Positions 29,080 to 38,678 of a stretch of 64,000 bases of DNA are shown here, piece by piece (within the stretch, counting starts at the first letter, position 1; each line of letters begins with the position of its first letter). This stretch comes from Leptospira stimsonii (GTDB taxonomy: Bacteria; Spirochaetota; Leptospiria; Leptospirales; Leptospiraceae), in assembly GCF_003545885.1 (NCBI RefSeq), contig NZ_QHCT01000005.1, forward strand, positions 248,001-312,000, written 5' to 3'. Below the pieces are notes generated by a model. That model ran no database searches, was not told the origin of the DNA, and saw only the letters and a program-made list of their open reading frames with translations. The position numbers and the translations under genes were made by a program.

Positions 29080-30365
29080 GCTTTTTTCTTGGCCTCTTTG
29101 TAAGAAGTCTCGGTAGCGCCGACATAGATTTGTCTTGGACGACCGATCTTCATATCCGGAGACTCGATCATTTCTTTCCACTGAGCGATCCAACCGGGGA
29201 GACGACCCATCGCAAACATTACGGTGAACATGTTCACAGGAATTCCTAACGCACGATAGATGATTCCGGAATAGAAGTCCACGTTTGGATACAGTTTTCT
29301 TTCCACGAAATACGGATCGTGAAGGGCGGCTTCTTCGAGTTCTTTAGCAATGTCTAATAAAGGATCTTGGATTCCGAGACGTTTGAGGACGGAGTCGCAC
29401 GCTTTTTTGATGATCTTTGCACGAGGATCAAAATTCTTATAAACTCTATGACCGAATCCGGAAAGACGGAAGGAATCGTTTTTGTCCTTTGCTTTCTCCA
29501 CGATTTTTTTCACTGGAAGGCCGCTCGCTTGGATCTCTTGGAGCATCTCCAATACTTCTTGGTTTGCTCCACCGTGTCTTGGTCCCCAGAGGGCGCAGAT
29601 GCCCGCTGAGACGGCGCCGTAGAGATTTGCAAGAGAGGATCCCACCAAACGCACCGTAGACGTAGAACAGTTTTGTTCGTGGTCGGCGTGTAAGATAAGA
29701 AGAAGGTTAAGCGCTTTTACGATTTCAGGATCGATTTTGTATTCTTCACTCGGAACGGAAAACATCATGTTCATGAAGTTCCCGCAATAGTCCAGACTGT
29801 TCAAAGGATGAATCGTAGGTTGGCCGATCGACTTCTTAAACGCAAAGGCCGCGATCGTCGGGAATTTTGCGAGAAGACGGATCATGGAAATATGTCTGTG
29901 TTCCGCGTTTTCAGGATCGTACGAATCTTGGTAGTAAGTAGAAAGAGATCCGATCATGGAAGACATGATCGCCATAGGGTGACCGTCTTTCGGAAATCCG
30001 TTATAGAGACGTTTGAGATCCTCGTGGATCAGAGTGTGCATGGTGAGTTCTTCGTTCCACGTTTTGAGCTCCGCATCCGAAGGAAGTTTACCGTAGATCA
30101 AAAGATAAGCGACTTCCGTGAACGTGGAATTTTCCGCGAGTTGTTCGATCGGGATTCCTCTGTATCTTAGAATTCCGAGTTCTCCGTCGAGGAAGGTGAC
30201 TGCGCTTGTACAAGCACCGGTATTGAGATAACCGTTGTCCAGTGTGACATACCCTGTTTGTTGACGGAGTTTTGATATATCGACCGCTTTTTCGTTTTCG
30301 CTACCTACGATGATTGGGAGTTCGTATTCTTTCCCGTCTATCTTCAGAATTGCTACCTCAGCCAT
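29076..30365 (-). CDS. gltA: Citrate synthase (type II)
   Basis: Condenses acetyl-CoA and oxaloacetate at the entry to the TCA cycle. 429 aa, the length of hexameric NADH-sensitive enzymes. An N-terminal beta domain (1-50) is followed by the helical body. Catalytic regions include LHADHEQNCSTSTVRLVGSS, GPRHGGANQEVL and FGHRVYKNFDPRA. A strong ribosome site (AGGAGAGG) precedes the ATG. It heads a minus-strand run of overlapping genes otherwise devoted to RNA methylation and glycosyl transfer. Confidence 0.98.
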
Positions 30366-30548
30366 GTTCCTCTCCTGGAAAAATATAAAATTATCATTCC
30401 GGCTCTATAAACGAGTCCGGTTGTTCAAGTGCGTTAAAATCGATTCAGATTCCTATCCTATTCTTTCTACCAGAGAGACAATCCAAAAAATCAAAACGAA
30501 TAGGAACTTGATCGGAAGATTTCGTTTTCATTTTAGAAATTCTTAATA

Positions 30549-30564
30549 CTAATCATATGATTAG
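30549..30564. promoter_or_regulatory. Perfect 16-base palindrome upstream of the decayed DUF4160 gene
   Basis: CTAATCATATGATTAG reads the same on both strands. It lies 43 bases before the GTG of the DUF4160 pseudogene and about 180 bases upstream of gltA. It fits a dimeric repressor site. The regulator is unknown. Confidence 0.45.
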
Positions 30565-30606
30565 CATTCTGCTTGCAAGAAATTTGATAAACTAAAGAGT
30601 CAAGTT

Positions 30607-30851
30607 GTGCCTAAGGTATTCGAAATCTACGGTTCCAAATTTTTCTTTTTTGCGAATCAAGTAAATTCAAGAGAGTGTTACACATTCATATCCGCAAAGG
30701 GGAACAAGTTGCAAAATTTTGGATCGAACCTCAAGTCCTGTCAGTCGAAAACAACGCAATTCGTTCTCAAGAATTGAATTGGATCCACGAAGAAATAGAA
30801 ATGAATCAAGGAATTATACAAGGAAAATGGAATGATTTTTTCAATTCATGA
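30607..30851 (+). pseudogene. DUF4160-family gene, frameshifted
   Basis: Read from a GTG at 30607, the frame gives PKVFEIYGSKFFFFANQ, the DUF4160 N-terminus. Near 30670-30680 the match moves to another frame, giving HIHIRKGEQVAKFWIEP and the C-terminal WIHEEIEMNQGIIQGKWND up to a TGA at 30849-30851. A short indel therefore breaks an otherwise full-length gene of about 80 codons. Its stop overlaps the ATG of a DUF2442-like frame, the usual partner. The pair is often treated as toxin-antitoxin-like, though this is not firmly established. Confidence 0.75.
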
Positions 30852-31098
30852 CGCAGAAGGCGCAGGGAGTTTGGTTTGAGGGAGATACTCTTTGAATCGC
30901 TCTTTATGACGGCAGAAAACTTTCGACTCCCTTTTGGCATTTTTTCCCCGTCTTCTTCCTGTGACTCCGGAACAAGGATCCAAAGTGATCCTCAGCGGTG
31001 GAGGAATCGGTCTTCCCTGGGATGAGATCGATGAAAATAGCAGCGTAAGCATACTGCATCTTGGAATCGGAGATCAGACCAAACGATCTTCGCATTAG
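30848..31098 (+). pseudogene. DUF2442-family gene, nonsense codon plus frameshift
   Basis: From the ATG at 30848: GVWFEGDTL, then TGA at 30893-30895, then in the same frame IALYDGRKLSTPF. After the T/C run near 30940-30950 the match continues in another frame as PRLLPVTPEQGSKVILSGGG and PWDEIDENSSVSIL, ending TAG at 31096-31098. These are the landmarks of the DUF2442 type that pairs with DUF4160 (DGR, PRL, TPEQ, G-G, W--DE). Two independent lesions point to decay. The 3' end overlaps the convergent transglycosylase gene. Confidence 0.75.
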
Positions 31099-33347
31099 AG
31101 ATTCTTATACCTTCTCAGGTTTTGATAGTTGTAATAGTTGGAAGAAACGATTCTACAATAGTCGCGGGGTTCTTTGACCGGAAGCTCTTCCAGGAAATGA
31201 TTGAAATCGCCGTGGTAGTGATTGCGTTTCCATTTCCGGAGATTCCCCGGTCCACCGTTGTAAGCGATGGAAGCCCATTGTAAACTGTTCTCGTTCGAAG
31301 CAACTAAGTAACGAAGAAAACGAGCTCCCATCTCGATCGATACTTCCGGATCAAAAAGAGAATAAGAATTCAGATTCATTCTTTTTGCGAGCTCTCGTCC
31401 GGTCGGTCCCATGATTTGCATCAGTCCTCTCGCATTCGAAACGGAGATCGCGTTCTCCTTAAAAAAAGATTCCTGGCGCATGATCGCGTAGACGATGTCT
31501 TCGTCGATTCCCACATTTTTGGAAATGCTAGCGACCAAACCTCTGTGTGGCCTCGGATAGATTCTTGCGGCGAGTTTGGACGGAAGAAGAATTACGTCGT
31601 CGCTGAGCTTTTCCTTTTTCATCAAGGCTCTTGTGTGAAAGACCGTGAGATAGTAGGTTCCGGTTTGTTCTCCGAGTGCCGCGAGAATTTCTTCCTTTTC
31701 CGTTTCTCCGATCCCCTGTTGCAGTTTGTATCTTTGGACGAGTGTGAGCGCGTGCCCCATCTCTCCGACTTCCAGATATTCCTTTGCCGATTGCAGATAA
31801 CGGTTTCCGCGAATCTTTGAATGTGCGGAATCGATTCTTACGTTTAATTGGAACGCGGAAGGTTGCATCGCAAAGTCGAGATCCCTTCCCAAAATTTTTC
31901 CGGAAAGATCCGGAATCCCAGCAGTGAGAGAAAGGTATTCAAAAAGACTGTCTCGGTTTCGAGTCGGATTGTTCGGAAGAGGAAGGCTTGCGATCTCTTC
32001 TTGAAATTCTTCCCGAATCACTCTTGTGTAATACGATCCCGGGATATGTCTGTAATACGTTTTCAGCCAAGATAGAAGCTCTTCGTTTCTTCCCGTTTTT
32101 TTGAGGAGACGAAGATACCAATAGACAAGTCTTCCTTTTACGGGAAGATCCGGAATTTTTCGAAGAGCGTCCTGCCAATAGGCGTCTCCTAAAAACTGTT
32201 CGTGGTTTCCCGTGAGAAGATCAATGAGTTCGTCTTGTCGTATTAAATTCGTGGGACTTTTTTCGAGAGAGTCGATTAGATTTCTGAAATAGAGGTCCTT
32301 GTGTCCTTGTTTTTTATAAGCGCGAGCGTAGCTATAAAGAACCTCATCGTTTTTCTCCGCACCGGAGTCGTTTAACAATTCCAAACCTTTTCCGGGGAGG
32401 CTTTGGTTGGTAAGTTCTCTCGACATGGAAGCGGTGAAGTCGTGATGGGTTCGTGCGTGATTTGGATTCTTTCTAAAAAAACCGGGAAGGGATTCGGGTT
32501 CGACGGCTACGATGGCTCTTGCCGTGTTTCGAAAGGGTTCGGCTTTGGAAAAGGAAACACGTTCCAGATCCTTGTAAGATAGAAGTTGTTTTTTTTCCGA
32601 GTTGTTTAGGAAGGGAAGAAAGAGGGCCGCGTGTTCCGGAGTCTGAGAAAGATAAAAATGAGTTCCTTTCCAGACTTGCAAATCCTCGAAAATGAATTTT
32701 TTGATCGAGGATACGATGGACGGATCTTCCAGAATCAGATAAAAGATGGATTCCGCTTTTTCCGTGTTCCCCGATTTGTAGAGAGATTTCGCATAACGGT
32801 ACAAGATCATCGGTGAAAAAATCTCTGCCTGTTCCCTGTCGCTGAACGTTTTTGCGAAGTCGAGACATTCTTGGATCATTCCTGCTTCGTAGTAGATTCT
32901 GAAAATTTCGGAGATTGCGTTTTGAGAGAGGGGATCGTTTTCTCTGGGAAATTTTTTTAGAAGTCCGACGAGTTCCTCTTTGCCGAGAATCTTTCGACTA
33001 ACAGATTCTTCATAGAGTTTCCAGAGGGAAAGTCTTGTGATCACGGAAGAAGAAGGCATCGGCGAAGAGATGATCTCGAGAAGATCCTGTCTACCCGGAG
33101 TGGAAACCATTCTTCCTTTGAGAAGGGAGACGAGATAGGCGAACTTTTTCTCGTGACTTCCGTCAGGATGTTCTTCGTGATAACGGACCAGGGAGTAGAC
33201 CTCGGATTCGGTTCCGGGGACACGATCTCGGAAAATACGGTGTATTTTTTGAAGACTGTAGGACTTGATCAGATATTTGAGATCATCGTTTGCGAGAAGA
33301 CTGCCGAAAATGAAGAGGAGTAGGCTGATCAGTGCGAATTTTTTCAT
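31095..33347 (-). CDS. slt: Soluble lytic murein transglycosylase (Slt70-like)
   Basis: Periplasmic enzyme that cleaves peptidoglycan glycosidic bonds to form anhydromuropeptides. 750 aa. A signal peptide covers 1-19 (KKFALISLLLFIFGSLLA). A long alpha-superhelical region (20-590) is followed by a C-terminal SLT domain. The catalytic glutamate is E626 in MRQESFF; NARGLMQIMGPTG and SIAYNGGPGNLRKW are the supporting motifs. The 3' end abuts the decayed DUF2442 gene, and the 5' end faces the 434-aa gene across about 60 bases. Confidence 0.95.
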   Translation of the reverse strand: MKKFALISLLLFIFGSLLANDDLKYLIKSYSLQKIHRIFRDRVPGTESEVYSLVRYHEEHPDGSHEKKFAYLVSLLKGRMVSTPGRQDLLEIISSPMPSSSVITRLSLWKLYEESVSRKILGKEELVGLLKKFPRENDPLSQNAISEIFRIYYEAGMIQECLDFAKTFSDREQAEIFSPMILYRYAKSLYKSGNTEKAESIFYLILEDPSIVSSIKKFIFEDLQVWKGTHFYLSQTPEHAALFLPFLNNSEKKQLLSYKDLERVSFSKAEPFRNTARAIVAVEPESLPGFFRKNPNHARTHHDFTASMSRELTNQSLPGKGLELLNDSGAEKNDEVLYSYARAYKKQGHKDLYFRNLIDSLEKSPTNLIRQDELIDLLTGNHEQFLGDAYWQDALRKIPDLPVKGRLVYWYLRLLKKTGRNEELLSWLKTYYRHIPGSYYTRVIREEFQEEIASLPLPNNPTRNRDSLFEYLSLTAGIPDLSGKILGRDLDFAMQPSAFQLNVRIDSAHSKIRGNRYLQSAKEYLEVGEMGHALTLVQRYKLQQGIGETEKEEILAALGEQTGTYYLTVFHTRALMKKEKLSDDVILLPSKLAARIYPRPHRGLVASISKNVGIDEDIVYAIMRQESFFKENAISVSNARGLMQIMGPTGRELAKRMNLNSYSLFDPEVSIEMGARFLRYLVASNENSLQWASIAYNGGPGNLRKWKRNHYHGDFNHFLEELPVKEPRDYCRIVSSNYYNYQNLRRYKNL

Positions 33348-33405
33348 TCGTTGTTGCTCTATTACCTTTTCGGCCTAAGGATTCAATCGCAAGAAGGAAA
33401 TTCCA

Positions 33406-34710
33406 ATGCAGACCCTGGAAAAAGACAAAACTACCGGAGCGTGGCCGGAAATTACGATCTCTTCCTTTACGGAAAAAATTCTTCCGAGAAAAAAAGGACC
33501 CGAGGGACCGGCTCCGAGGAATCCCGAAATCCTAAGGCTTAAGTCCAAAATTTTAGAATATTTTTCCGGCGCTCTGAACAAGGTTCATTCTCCATTTTCC
33601 AATTTAAGAATCGATCTATTCGGGGAATTTCGTTTTCACGCGGACGCGAGTTCTCCTTTTGAAGAGGAAGGTCTTTCCGAGAGGGAAAAGAATCTTCTGA
33701 AAATCTTCTTCGAAGAATTGTATGAGAGGGCGATCGAAGATCATCAATCGGATCCAGAAATCTTTCAAGTTTTAGAATCGTATCTTCTCCACGAACAAGA
33801 GTTAGACGAATATTTAGAGTTGACCCACGTTTTCGACGAGGATCTTCCGTTTATCGTGGAAGCGAGGCAGGTCCTCGCATTGATGGGAAAAATTGAATAT
33901 TCAGATTCTCTAAAGAAGGAAGGGGATTCCCGTTTTCAAAAATATGGTTTTCGTTGGAAGTTCGGCGGTTTGGAATTGGAGGACCGAGAGACGATCTACG
34001 ACCTCGTTGTAACCGGAGAGGAGCCCGGACTTTTGGGTCTTGCCTGGGTTTTGTACAAACACGAGACTTCCGGTTTTAGAACCGTCTTCCCGATCGAAAG
34101 AAGAATTCTTTCGGTCATCGAGACCTTTACTTCCGAAGAGAAGGAATCCTTTTTCAAAGCGTATTCTTCCCGTCACGGTTATCTCGAAAATTATTTCGTC
34201 TTAAAGCAATTCCGTCCAAGAGAATATAGAAAGGCATGGCTCGAAGGAGAGAAGAAGAAAAACGGGAGATCCGTTTTGTTGGGTTCCTTGCAGGACAATA
34301 TTCTCGCGGGTCAGGATGATTCTTTGGAGAAACGTTATGCGCTCTTGAAGGAGAATCATCTCGTTTATACTTTGTCTCCTTTTGAACTTTTGATTCTTCT
34401 GAATTCTACGGAGTCTTCGAACGTGGAACACGAGATCGCGGGTGTGAAGGAGAAACTTCCGGATTCTTATCTTACGAAACGCGCTCAGCTCGTCCTTCGT
34501 TTTTTCAAGAAGAATTATGAAGAATTCCTGAATACGATCGAGCAGTGCGGTCGTTTCCGTTTTTCTCCGGAGATGATCTATCTTCACGGAATCGCTCTGG
34601 TGGAGACCGGGAAGGCGGAAGAAGGGATCGGACTTTTGGAAAGTCTTTTGTATCGTTTTCCGGATTCGGATTATCTGCGTCTGGTTTTGGAACGTTATAA
34701 GAAGAATTGA
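33406..34710 (+). CDS. Hypothetical helical protein with TPR-like C-terminus (434 aa)
   Basis: Start MQTLEKDKTTGAW, preceded by AAGGAAA. There is no signal peptide in this frame. The protein is strongly helical and charged, with a TPR-like end (IYLHGIALVETGKAEEGIGLLESLLYRFPDS split over two helices). It is divergent from the transglycosylase gene and ends only a few bases before the 47-base tandem array. The function is unknown. The hydrophobic frames just upstream are in other registers. Confidence 0.75.
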   Translation: MQTLEKDKTTGAWPEITISSFTEKILPRKKGPEGPAPRNPEILRLKSKILEYFSGALNKVHSPFSNLRIDLFGEFRFHADASSPFEEEGLSEREKNLLKIFFEELYERAIEDHQSDPEIFQVLESYLLHEQELDEYLELTHVFDEDLPFIVEARQVLALMGKIEYSDSLKKEGDSRFQKYGFRWKFGGLELEDRETIYDLVVTGEEPGLLGLAWVLYKHETSGFRTVFPIERRILSVIETFTSEEKESFFKAYSSRHGYLENYFVLKQFRPREYRKAWLEGEKKKNGRSVLLGSLQDNILAGQDDSLEKRYALLKENHLVYTLSPFELLILLNSTESSNVEHEIAGVKEKLPDSYLTKRAQLVLRFFKKNYEEFLNTIEQCGRFRFSPEMIYLHGIALVETGKAEEGIGLLESLLYRFPDSDYLRLVLERYKKN

Positions 34711-34713
34711 AAG

Positions 34714-35058
34714 AAAAGTAGGAACTCCTTCGTTTTCGAGGCTTTACAGTGAGAGCTTTGAAAAGTAGGAACTCCTTCGTTTTCGAGGCTTTACGGTGAG
34801 ACTTTTGAAAAGTAGGAACTCCTTCGTTTTCGAGGCTTTACAGTGAGAGCTTTGAAAAGTAGGAACTCCTTCGTTTTCGGAATTTTACAGTGTGACTTTG
34901 AAAAGTAGGAACTCCTTCGTTTTCGGAGTTTTACAGTGAGACTTTGAAACGTAGGAACTCCTTCGTTTTCGGAGTTTTACAGTGAGAGTTTTGAAAAGTA
35001 GGAACTCCTTCGTTTTCGGAGTTTTACGGTGAGAGCTTTGAAAAGTAGGAACTCTCAC
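34714..35058. repeat. 46-47-base tandem repeat array, eight units
   Basis: Units begin GTAGGAACTCCTTCG at 34718, 34765, 34812, 34859, 34905, 34951, 34998 and 35045 (the last truncated). Spacing is 46 or 47 bases, and units differ mainly at one to four positions (AGGCTTTACAG versus GAGTTTTACAG). The array starts seven bases after the stop of the 434-aa gene. The unit is not a multiple of three, so it is not coding. It is the same motif family as the arrays at 38.9-41.1 kb. Confidence 0.9.
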
Positions 35059-35349
35059 AAAAAAACTTCCACTGGCGCGGCTGTTGTTCCGACAGAAAAT
35101 TTCTCTAAAAAATTCTTCTTGAAGACGGACATGAAGTCCGCATCGCATAAAATACGGGAAAATTTTTCTTTTCAAAAAGAAAGAACAAGTCCCAAAATTG
35201 AAGACGACGGAAGAAGTGTGGGAACTCCTTGACAAAAGTCGAACGGACCGATAAAACTTGGAAAATTCTTCCCAAAAGTCCCGAGCATTGACAAAAACGG
35301 AGTAGAGGAACTCTTCCCGAAAAAAACGAAGTCCGATCGAGAGAAACAA
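35059..35349. other. Spacer between the tandem array and the 256-aa gene
   Basis: 291 bases without a gene. It carries one more relative of the repeat core (GTGTGGGAACTCC from 35216) immediately before the TTGACA of a candidate promoter at 35229, and a second TTGACA at 35288 with no -10 match. Confidence 0.5.
35229..35257 (+). promoter_or_regulatory. Candidate sigma-70 promoter for the 256-aa gene
   Basis: TTGACA (35229-35234), a 17-base spacer and TAAAAC (35252-35257, four of six -10 matches). It lies about 90 bases upstream of the ATG and directly follows a GTGTGGGAACTCC repeat core. The repeat may therefore sit at the promoter edge. Confidence 0.5.
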
Positions 35350-36120
35350 ATGGCAATCAGTCACGAACAGATTCTTGAACTCCAGAAATACCAGAAGATG
35401 ATCCATCAGTTGGAAAAGATCGCCAAAGGATCTAAGAACGACGAACAACGTTATCGTGTTTCTCGGGATCTCGACAAATATAGAACCAAGATGAAGGACA
35501 TTTCTCCCGATGGAATTCCGGACAACCTCGACGTCGCCGCGGAACAGATCAAACGATTCAAAGAGAATCCCCACGAGGTCGGTCATATTCTTTCAAAATA
35601 TCCGGTGATGAAAATTTCCCCCAATTCGAACGACGCGGAAGTCAATCAGATCGGAACCTGGATCAACGTCATGGATCGGGAATACCTTCCGGTCCTCAAC
35701 GAAACCCACGTAAGATTCGACTTTTCCCATACGAACGAAAAGGACGGGGTCGTAAAGTATATGGAGAATATTCGGAGAAACATCAAGGTCCTTACGGAAA
35801 CGATAGAAGAATTCCACTCCGCGGAGAAACAGGAATTCCGAGAACAGCTCAGTCGGATGAAGAACAAACAAACTCGGATCTTCATCGCGGAAGCCTTCGA
35901 GATGTTCCAAAAATTCAACGAATTCTTAAACAAGGTGATGAAGGAAGCAAAGGAAGTGGGTGGAGTTATCATGAACATCGAAGATTCGATCCACTTCAAT
36001 CCGAGATTCGAAAGGGCCACGGAGTTGGAAGGAAAGAGCATCATGGACGCTCTCAAGGAATTTCAGGATTTTACCTCCGAAGCCTTGGAAAGGATCAACG
36101 TTCCCAATATCCGGAATTGA
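35350..36120 (+). CDS. Hypothetical cytoplasmic helical protein (256 aa)
   Basis: Soluble, highly charged and mostly alpha-helical, with likely coiled-coil segments (about 5-50 and 135-215; LEKIAKGSKNDEQRYRVSRD). It has no signal peptide and no cysteine motif. No family is recognised. It precedes the first bactofilin gene by 120 bases on the same strand and may be its partner, but this rests on position only. Confidence 0.75.
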   Translation: MAISHEQILELQKYQKMIHQLEKIAKGSKNDEQRYRVSRDLDKYRTKMKDISPDGIPDNLDVAAEQIKRFKENPHEVGHILSKYPVMKISPNSNDAEVNQIGTWINVMDREYLPVLNETHVRFDFSHTNEKDGVVKYMENIRRNIKVLTETIEEFHSAEKQEFREQLSRMKNKQTRIFIAEAFEMFQKFNEFLNKVMKEAKEVGGVIMNIEDSIHFNPRFERATELEGKSIMDALKEFQDFTSEALERINVPNIRN

Positions 36121-36234
36121 TTCCTTGGCCATTCCGGCAATTTTCAAGCCGGAAGCCTGAAAAATTCTTTTCCCTCTGATGGGATCTGCATATTTAGTGA
36201 ATTTAACTCCCTCCGGAAACCACATACAGGAAAG

Positions 36235-36683
<449 letters not shown>

Positions 36684-36741
36684 TGAATCCAACTTTTGAT
36701 ACGAGGCTTCTTCTCGTATCAAAAGGAATTCTCTTAACAAA

Positions 36742-37713
36742 GTGAACCGGATCCTGATTACAGAAGGCGATCCCTGCGGAATCAGTCCGGAACTTTTCCT
36801 CACTACCTTTTCTTATCTCAAAAAAATCTCCAAGACAAGACCGGTTCTCTACTTTCACTGCGGACGTTATCCTCTTCCGAAAGATTTCATTCCCGTATCC
36901 ACTTCTTCTCAAGTTGAGGAAAGAGGGCTTTATTCTATCGTTCCGGATTCTCTTTCCAAAAAAGAAACCGCTTCCTTTACACCGGGAAAACCTTCCGTTC
37001 TTTCCGGAAGGTCGGCTCTTGCTTCTCTTTCCTCTGCAATCGAATTTCAGAAAGAAGGAGGAGGGGATTTGATCACACTTCCTCTCAGCAAAGAATGGGT
37101 GATCGCGTCGGGAGCTTCTACGTTTCGAGGTCATACGGAATTTCTCGCGGATGCGTATCAAAAAAAAACGTATATGCTCATGTCTGGAAACGATTTGCAG
37201 GTCCTTCCTCTTACGACTCACGTTCCTCTGGTAACGGTTCCGGAACATCTTCGAAGAATCGATCTTCCTTGTCTGGCGGACGCGATTCTTACTTGTGATC
37301 GAATCGATCGAAAAAAACCTGTCGCCTTTCTCGGGCTCAACCCACACGCGGGCGAAGGAGGAAAGGTGGGGAAAGAAGAATCTGAAATTTTGGAACCGAT
37401 GATCCAATTCTTAAAAAAGAAAGGTTTGAAAGTGGAAGGTCCTCTCTCCGCCGATTCTATGTTTGGTGAAGAAGGAAGAAAAAAATACGGACTTCATCTC
37501 GCGTGTTATCACGATCAAGGTTTGATTCCTTTTAAGATGTGGGAAGGGAAGAAGGGTGTGAATGTTACATTGGGTCTTTCTTTTCTTCGGGTTTCTCCGG
37601 ATCACGGAACCGCGTTTGACATCGCCGGGAAAGGGCTTGCAGATTCAACCAGCTTTGTAGAATGTCTGCACCGGGTTCTGGGAAATCCGGATTCTATTAC
37701 GGAAACGAGGTAA
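36742..37713 (+). CDS. pdxA: 4-hydroxythreonine-4-phosphate dehydrogenase
   Basis: NAD-dependent enzyme of the DXP-dependent pyridoxal phosphate route. 323 aa from a GTG start. Motifs include [11 protein letters not shown] (7-17, the nucleotide/phosphate loop), metal-site histidines in FRGHTEFLA and THVPL, and [11 protein letters not shown]. The C-terminal [18 protein letters not shown] matches PdxA. It follows the bactofilin gene by 58 bases, and the next gene starts two bases after its stop. Confidence 0.96.
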   Translation: MNRILITEGDPCGISPELFLTTFSYLKKISKTRPVLYFHCGRYPLPKDFIPVSTSSQVEERGLYSIVPDSLSKKETASFTPGKPSVLSGRSALASLSSAIEFQKEGGGDLITLPLSKEWVIASGASTFRGHTEFLADAYQKKTYMLMSGNDLQVLPLTTHVPLVTVPEHLRRIDLPCLADAILTCDRIDRKKPVAFLGLNPHAGEGGKVGKEESEILEPMIQFLKKKGLKVEGPLSADSMFGEEGRKKYGLHLACYHDQGLIPFKMWEGKKGVNVTLGLSFLRVSPDHGTAFDIAGKGLADSTSFVECLHRVLGNPDSITETR

Positions 37714-37714
37714 C

Positions 37715-38158
37715 ATGCCGGGACTTTTAGAACAGATCGTATTTCCCATCTTCCTCTTCTGGTTCTGCGGACTTACTCTTGTGCTCTTTCGTTCCGACTT
37801 TGAATTCGTCTGGAAGATCATCTTCGTTTTTATTTTTATTTTTTACTTCTTCCAATACTTTCCGGAATTAAAGACGAGCTACGAGCGTCTCACGGCGAGT
37901 TATCCCGTCGAAATTCTTTCCTGGATTTACGGGATGGGAAGAGGAACCTATTTTTTTCTTCTCTTTCTCTGGCCCGTGGCTCTGATTAGAATTTTTTATT
38001 CCGCTTCTCCGCAGGTGAGTAAATCTTTGGCGAAGGCGCTTGTAAGTGTGACTCTGATTTACTGGGGCGGTTTTATTCTTTATAATAACTTTTCTCCCGA
38101 AGTGGATGCATTTTTAAACGGAACGTTTCTAAAATTCTTGAAGTTTTCTTCCAAATAA
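37715..38158 (+). CDS. Hypothetical membrane protein (147 aa)
   Basis: Four hydrophobic helices (about 8-27, 30-50, 75-97 and 107-130). It starts directly after pdxA and is followed 19 bases later by a TPR gene, so it lies in one transcription unit. The loops are short and no motif is known. The function is unknown. Confidence 0.7.
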   Translation: MPGLLEQIVFPIFLFWFCGLTLVLFRSDFEFVWKIIFVFIFIFYFFQYFPELKTSYERLTASYPVEILSWIYGMGRGTYFFLLFLWPVALIRIFYSASPQVSKSLAKALVSVTLIYWGGFILYNNFSPEVDAFLNGTFLKFLKFSSK

Positions 38159-38177
38159 GGAAGGTCTAAGAGGTAGA

Positions 38178-38678
38178 ATGAATCCAATCTACTTACAATC
38201 GTTCGGAGAATCGGAAGAAGCAAAGAAACATTTTTTGAAGGCCTATGATTATCAAACCAAAGGCAATCTGAAATTAGCTTCCTTGCATTATCGAAAGTCT
38301 ATTTCTGCTAAACCGACTGCGGAAGCATGGACTTTTTTAGGATGGTCTTATTCCCTTGCCGGAAAATTGGATCGCGCCATCGAATTTTGTAAGAAAGCGA
38401 TCGAGACCGATTCCAGTCTTGGGAATCCTTTCAACGATATAGGCGTTTATCTTCTTCAACAAAAACGGTATGAAGAAGCGCTTCCTTGGTTTGAGAAAGC
38501 GAAGTTCGCTCCTCGATACGAGGTCCCGGTTTATCCTTATTTCAACGCAGGTTCTTGTCTGGAAATTTTAGGTCACATTGAACTGGCTCGTCTCGAATAC
38601 GAAAAAGCAGTTCAGATTCAGCCGAATTATCCTCCGGCTAATCTCGCTCTCAAGAGAATCTACGTTCGCTACAACTAG
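38178..38678 (+). CDS. TPR-repeat protein (166 aa)
   Basis: About four tetratricopeptide repeats: [59 protein letters not shown] and [20 protein letters not shown]. It is a cytoplasmic protein-interaction scaffold. The protein at 63310 shares the same design and the G-N-P-x-N-x-I-G-x-x-L-L phrase, so the two are probably paralogues. The partner is unknown. Confidence 0.85.
   Translation: MNPIYLQSFGESEEAKKHFLKAYDYQTKGNLKLASLHYRKSISAKPTAEAWTFLGWSYSLAGKLDRAIEFCKKAIETDSSLGNPFNDIGVYLLQQKRYEEALPWFEKAKFAPRYEVPVYPYFNAGSCLEILGHIELARLEYEKAVQIQPNYPPANLALKRIYVRYN

Noticed and set aside
34714..35058. CRISPR array
   Set aside because: The whole 46-47-base unit repeats; there are no unique spacers between constant repeats and no cas genes nearby.
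34885..35586. 233-codon minus-strand frame
   Set aside because: It runs through the tandem array, repeats itself, and overlaps the start of a better + strand gene.
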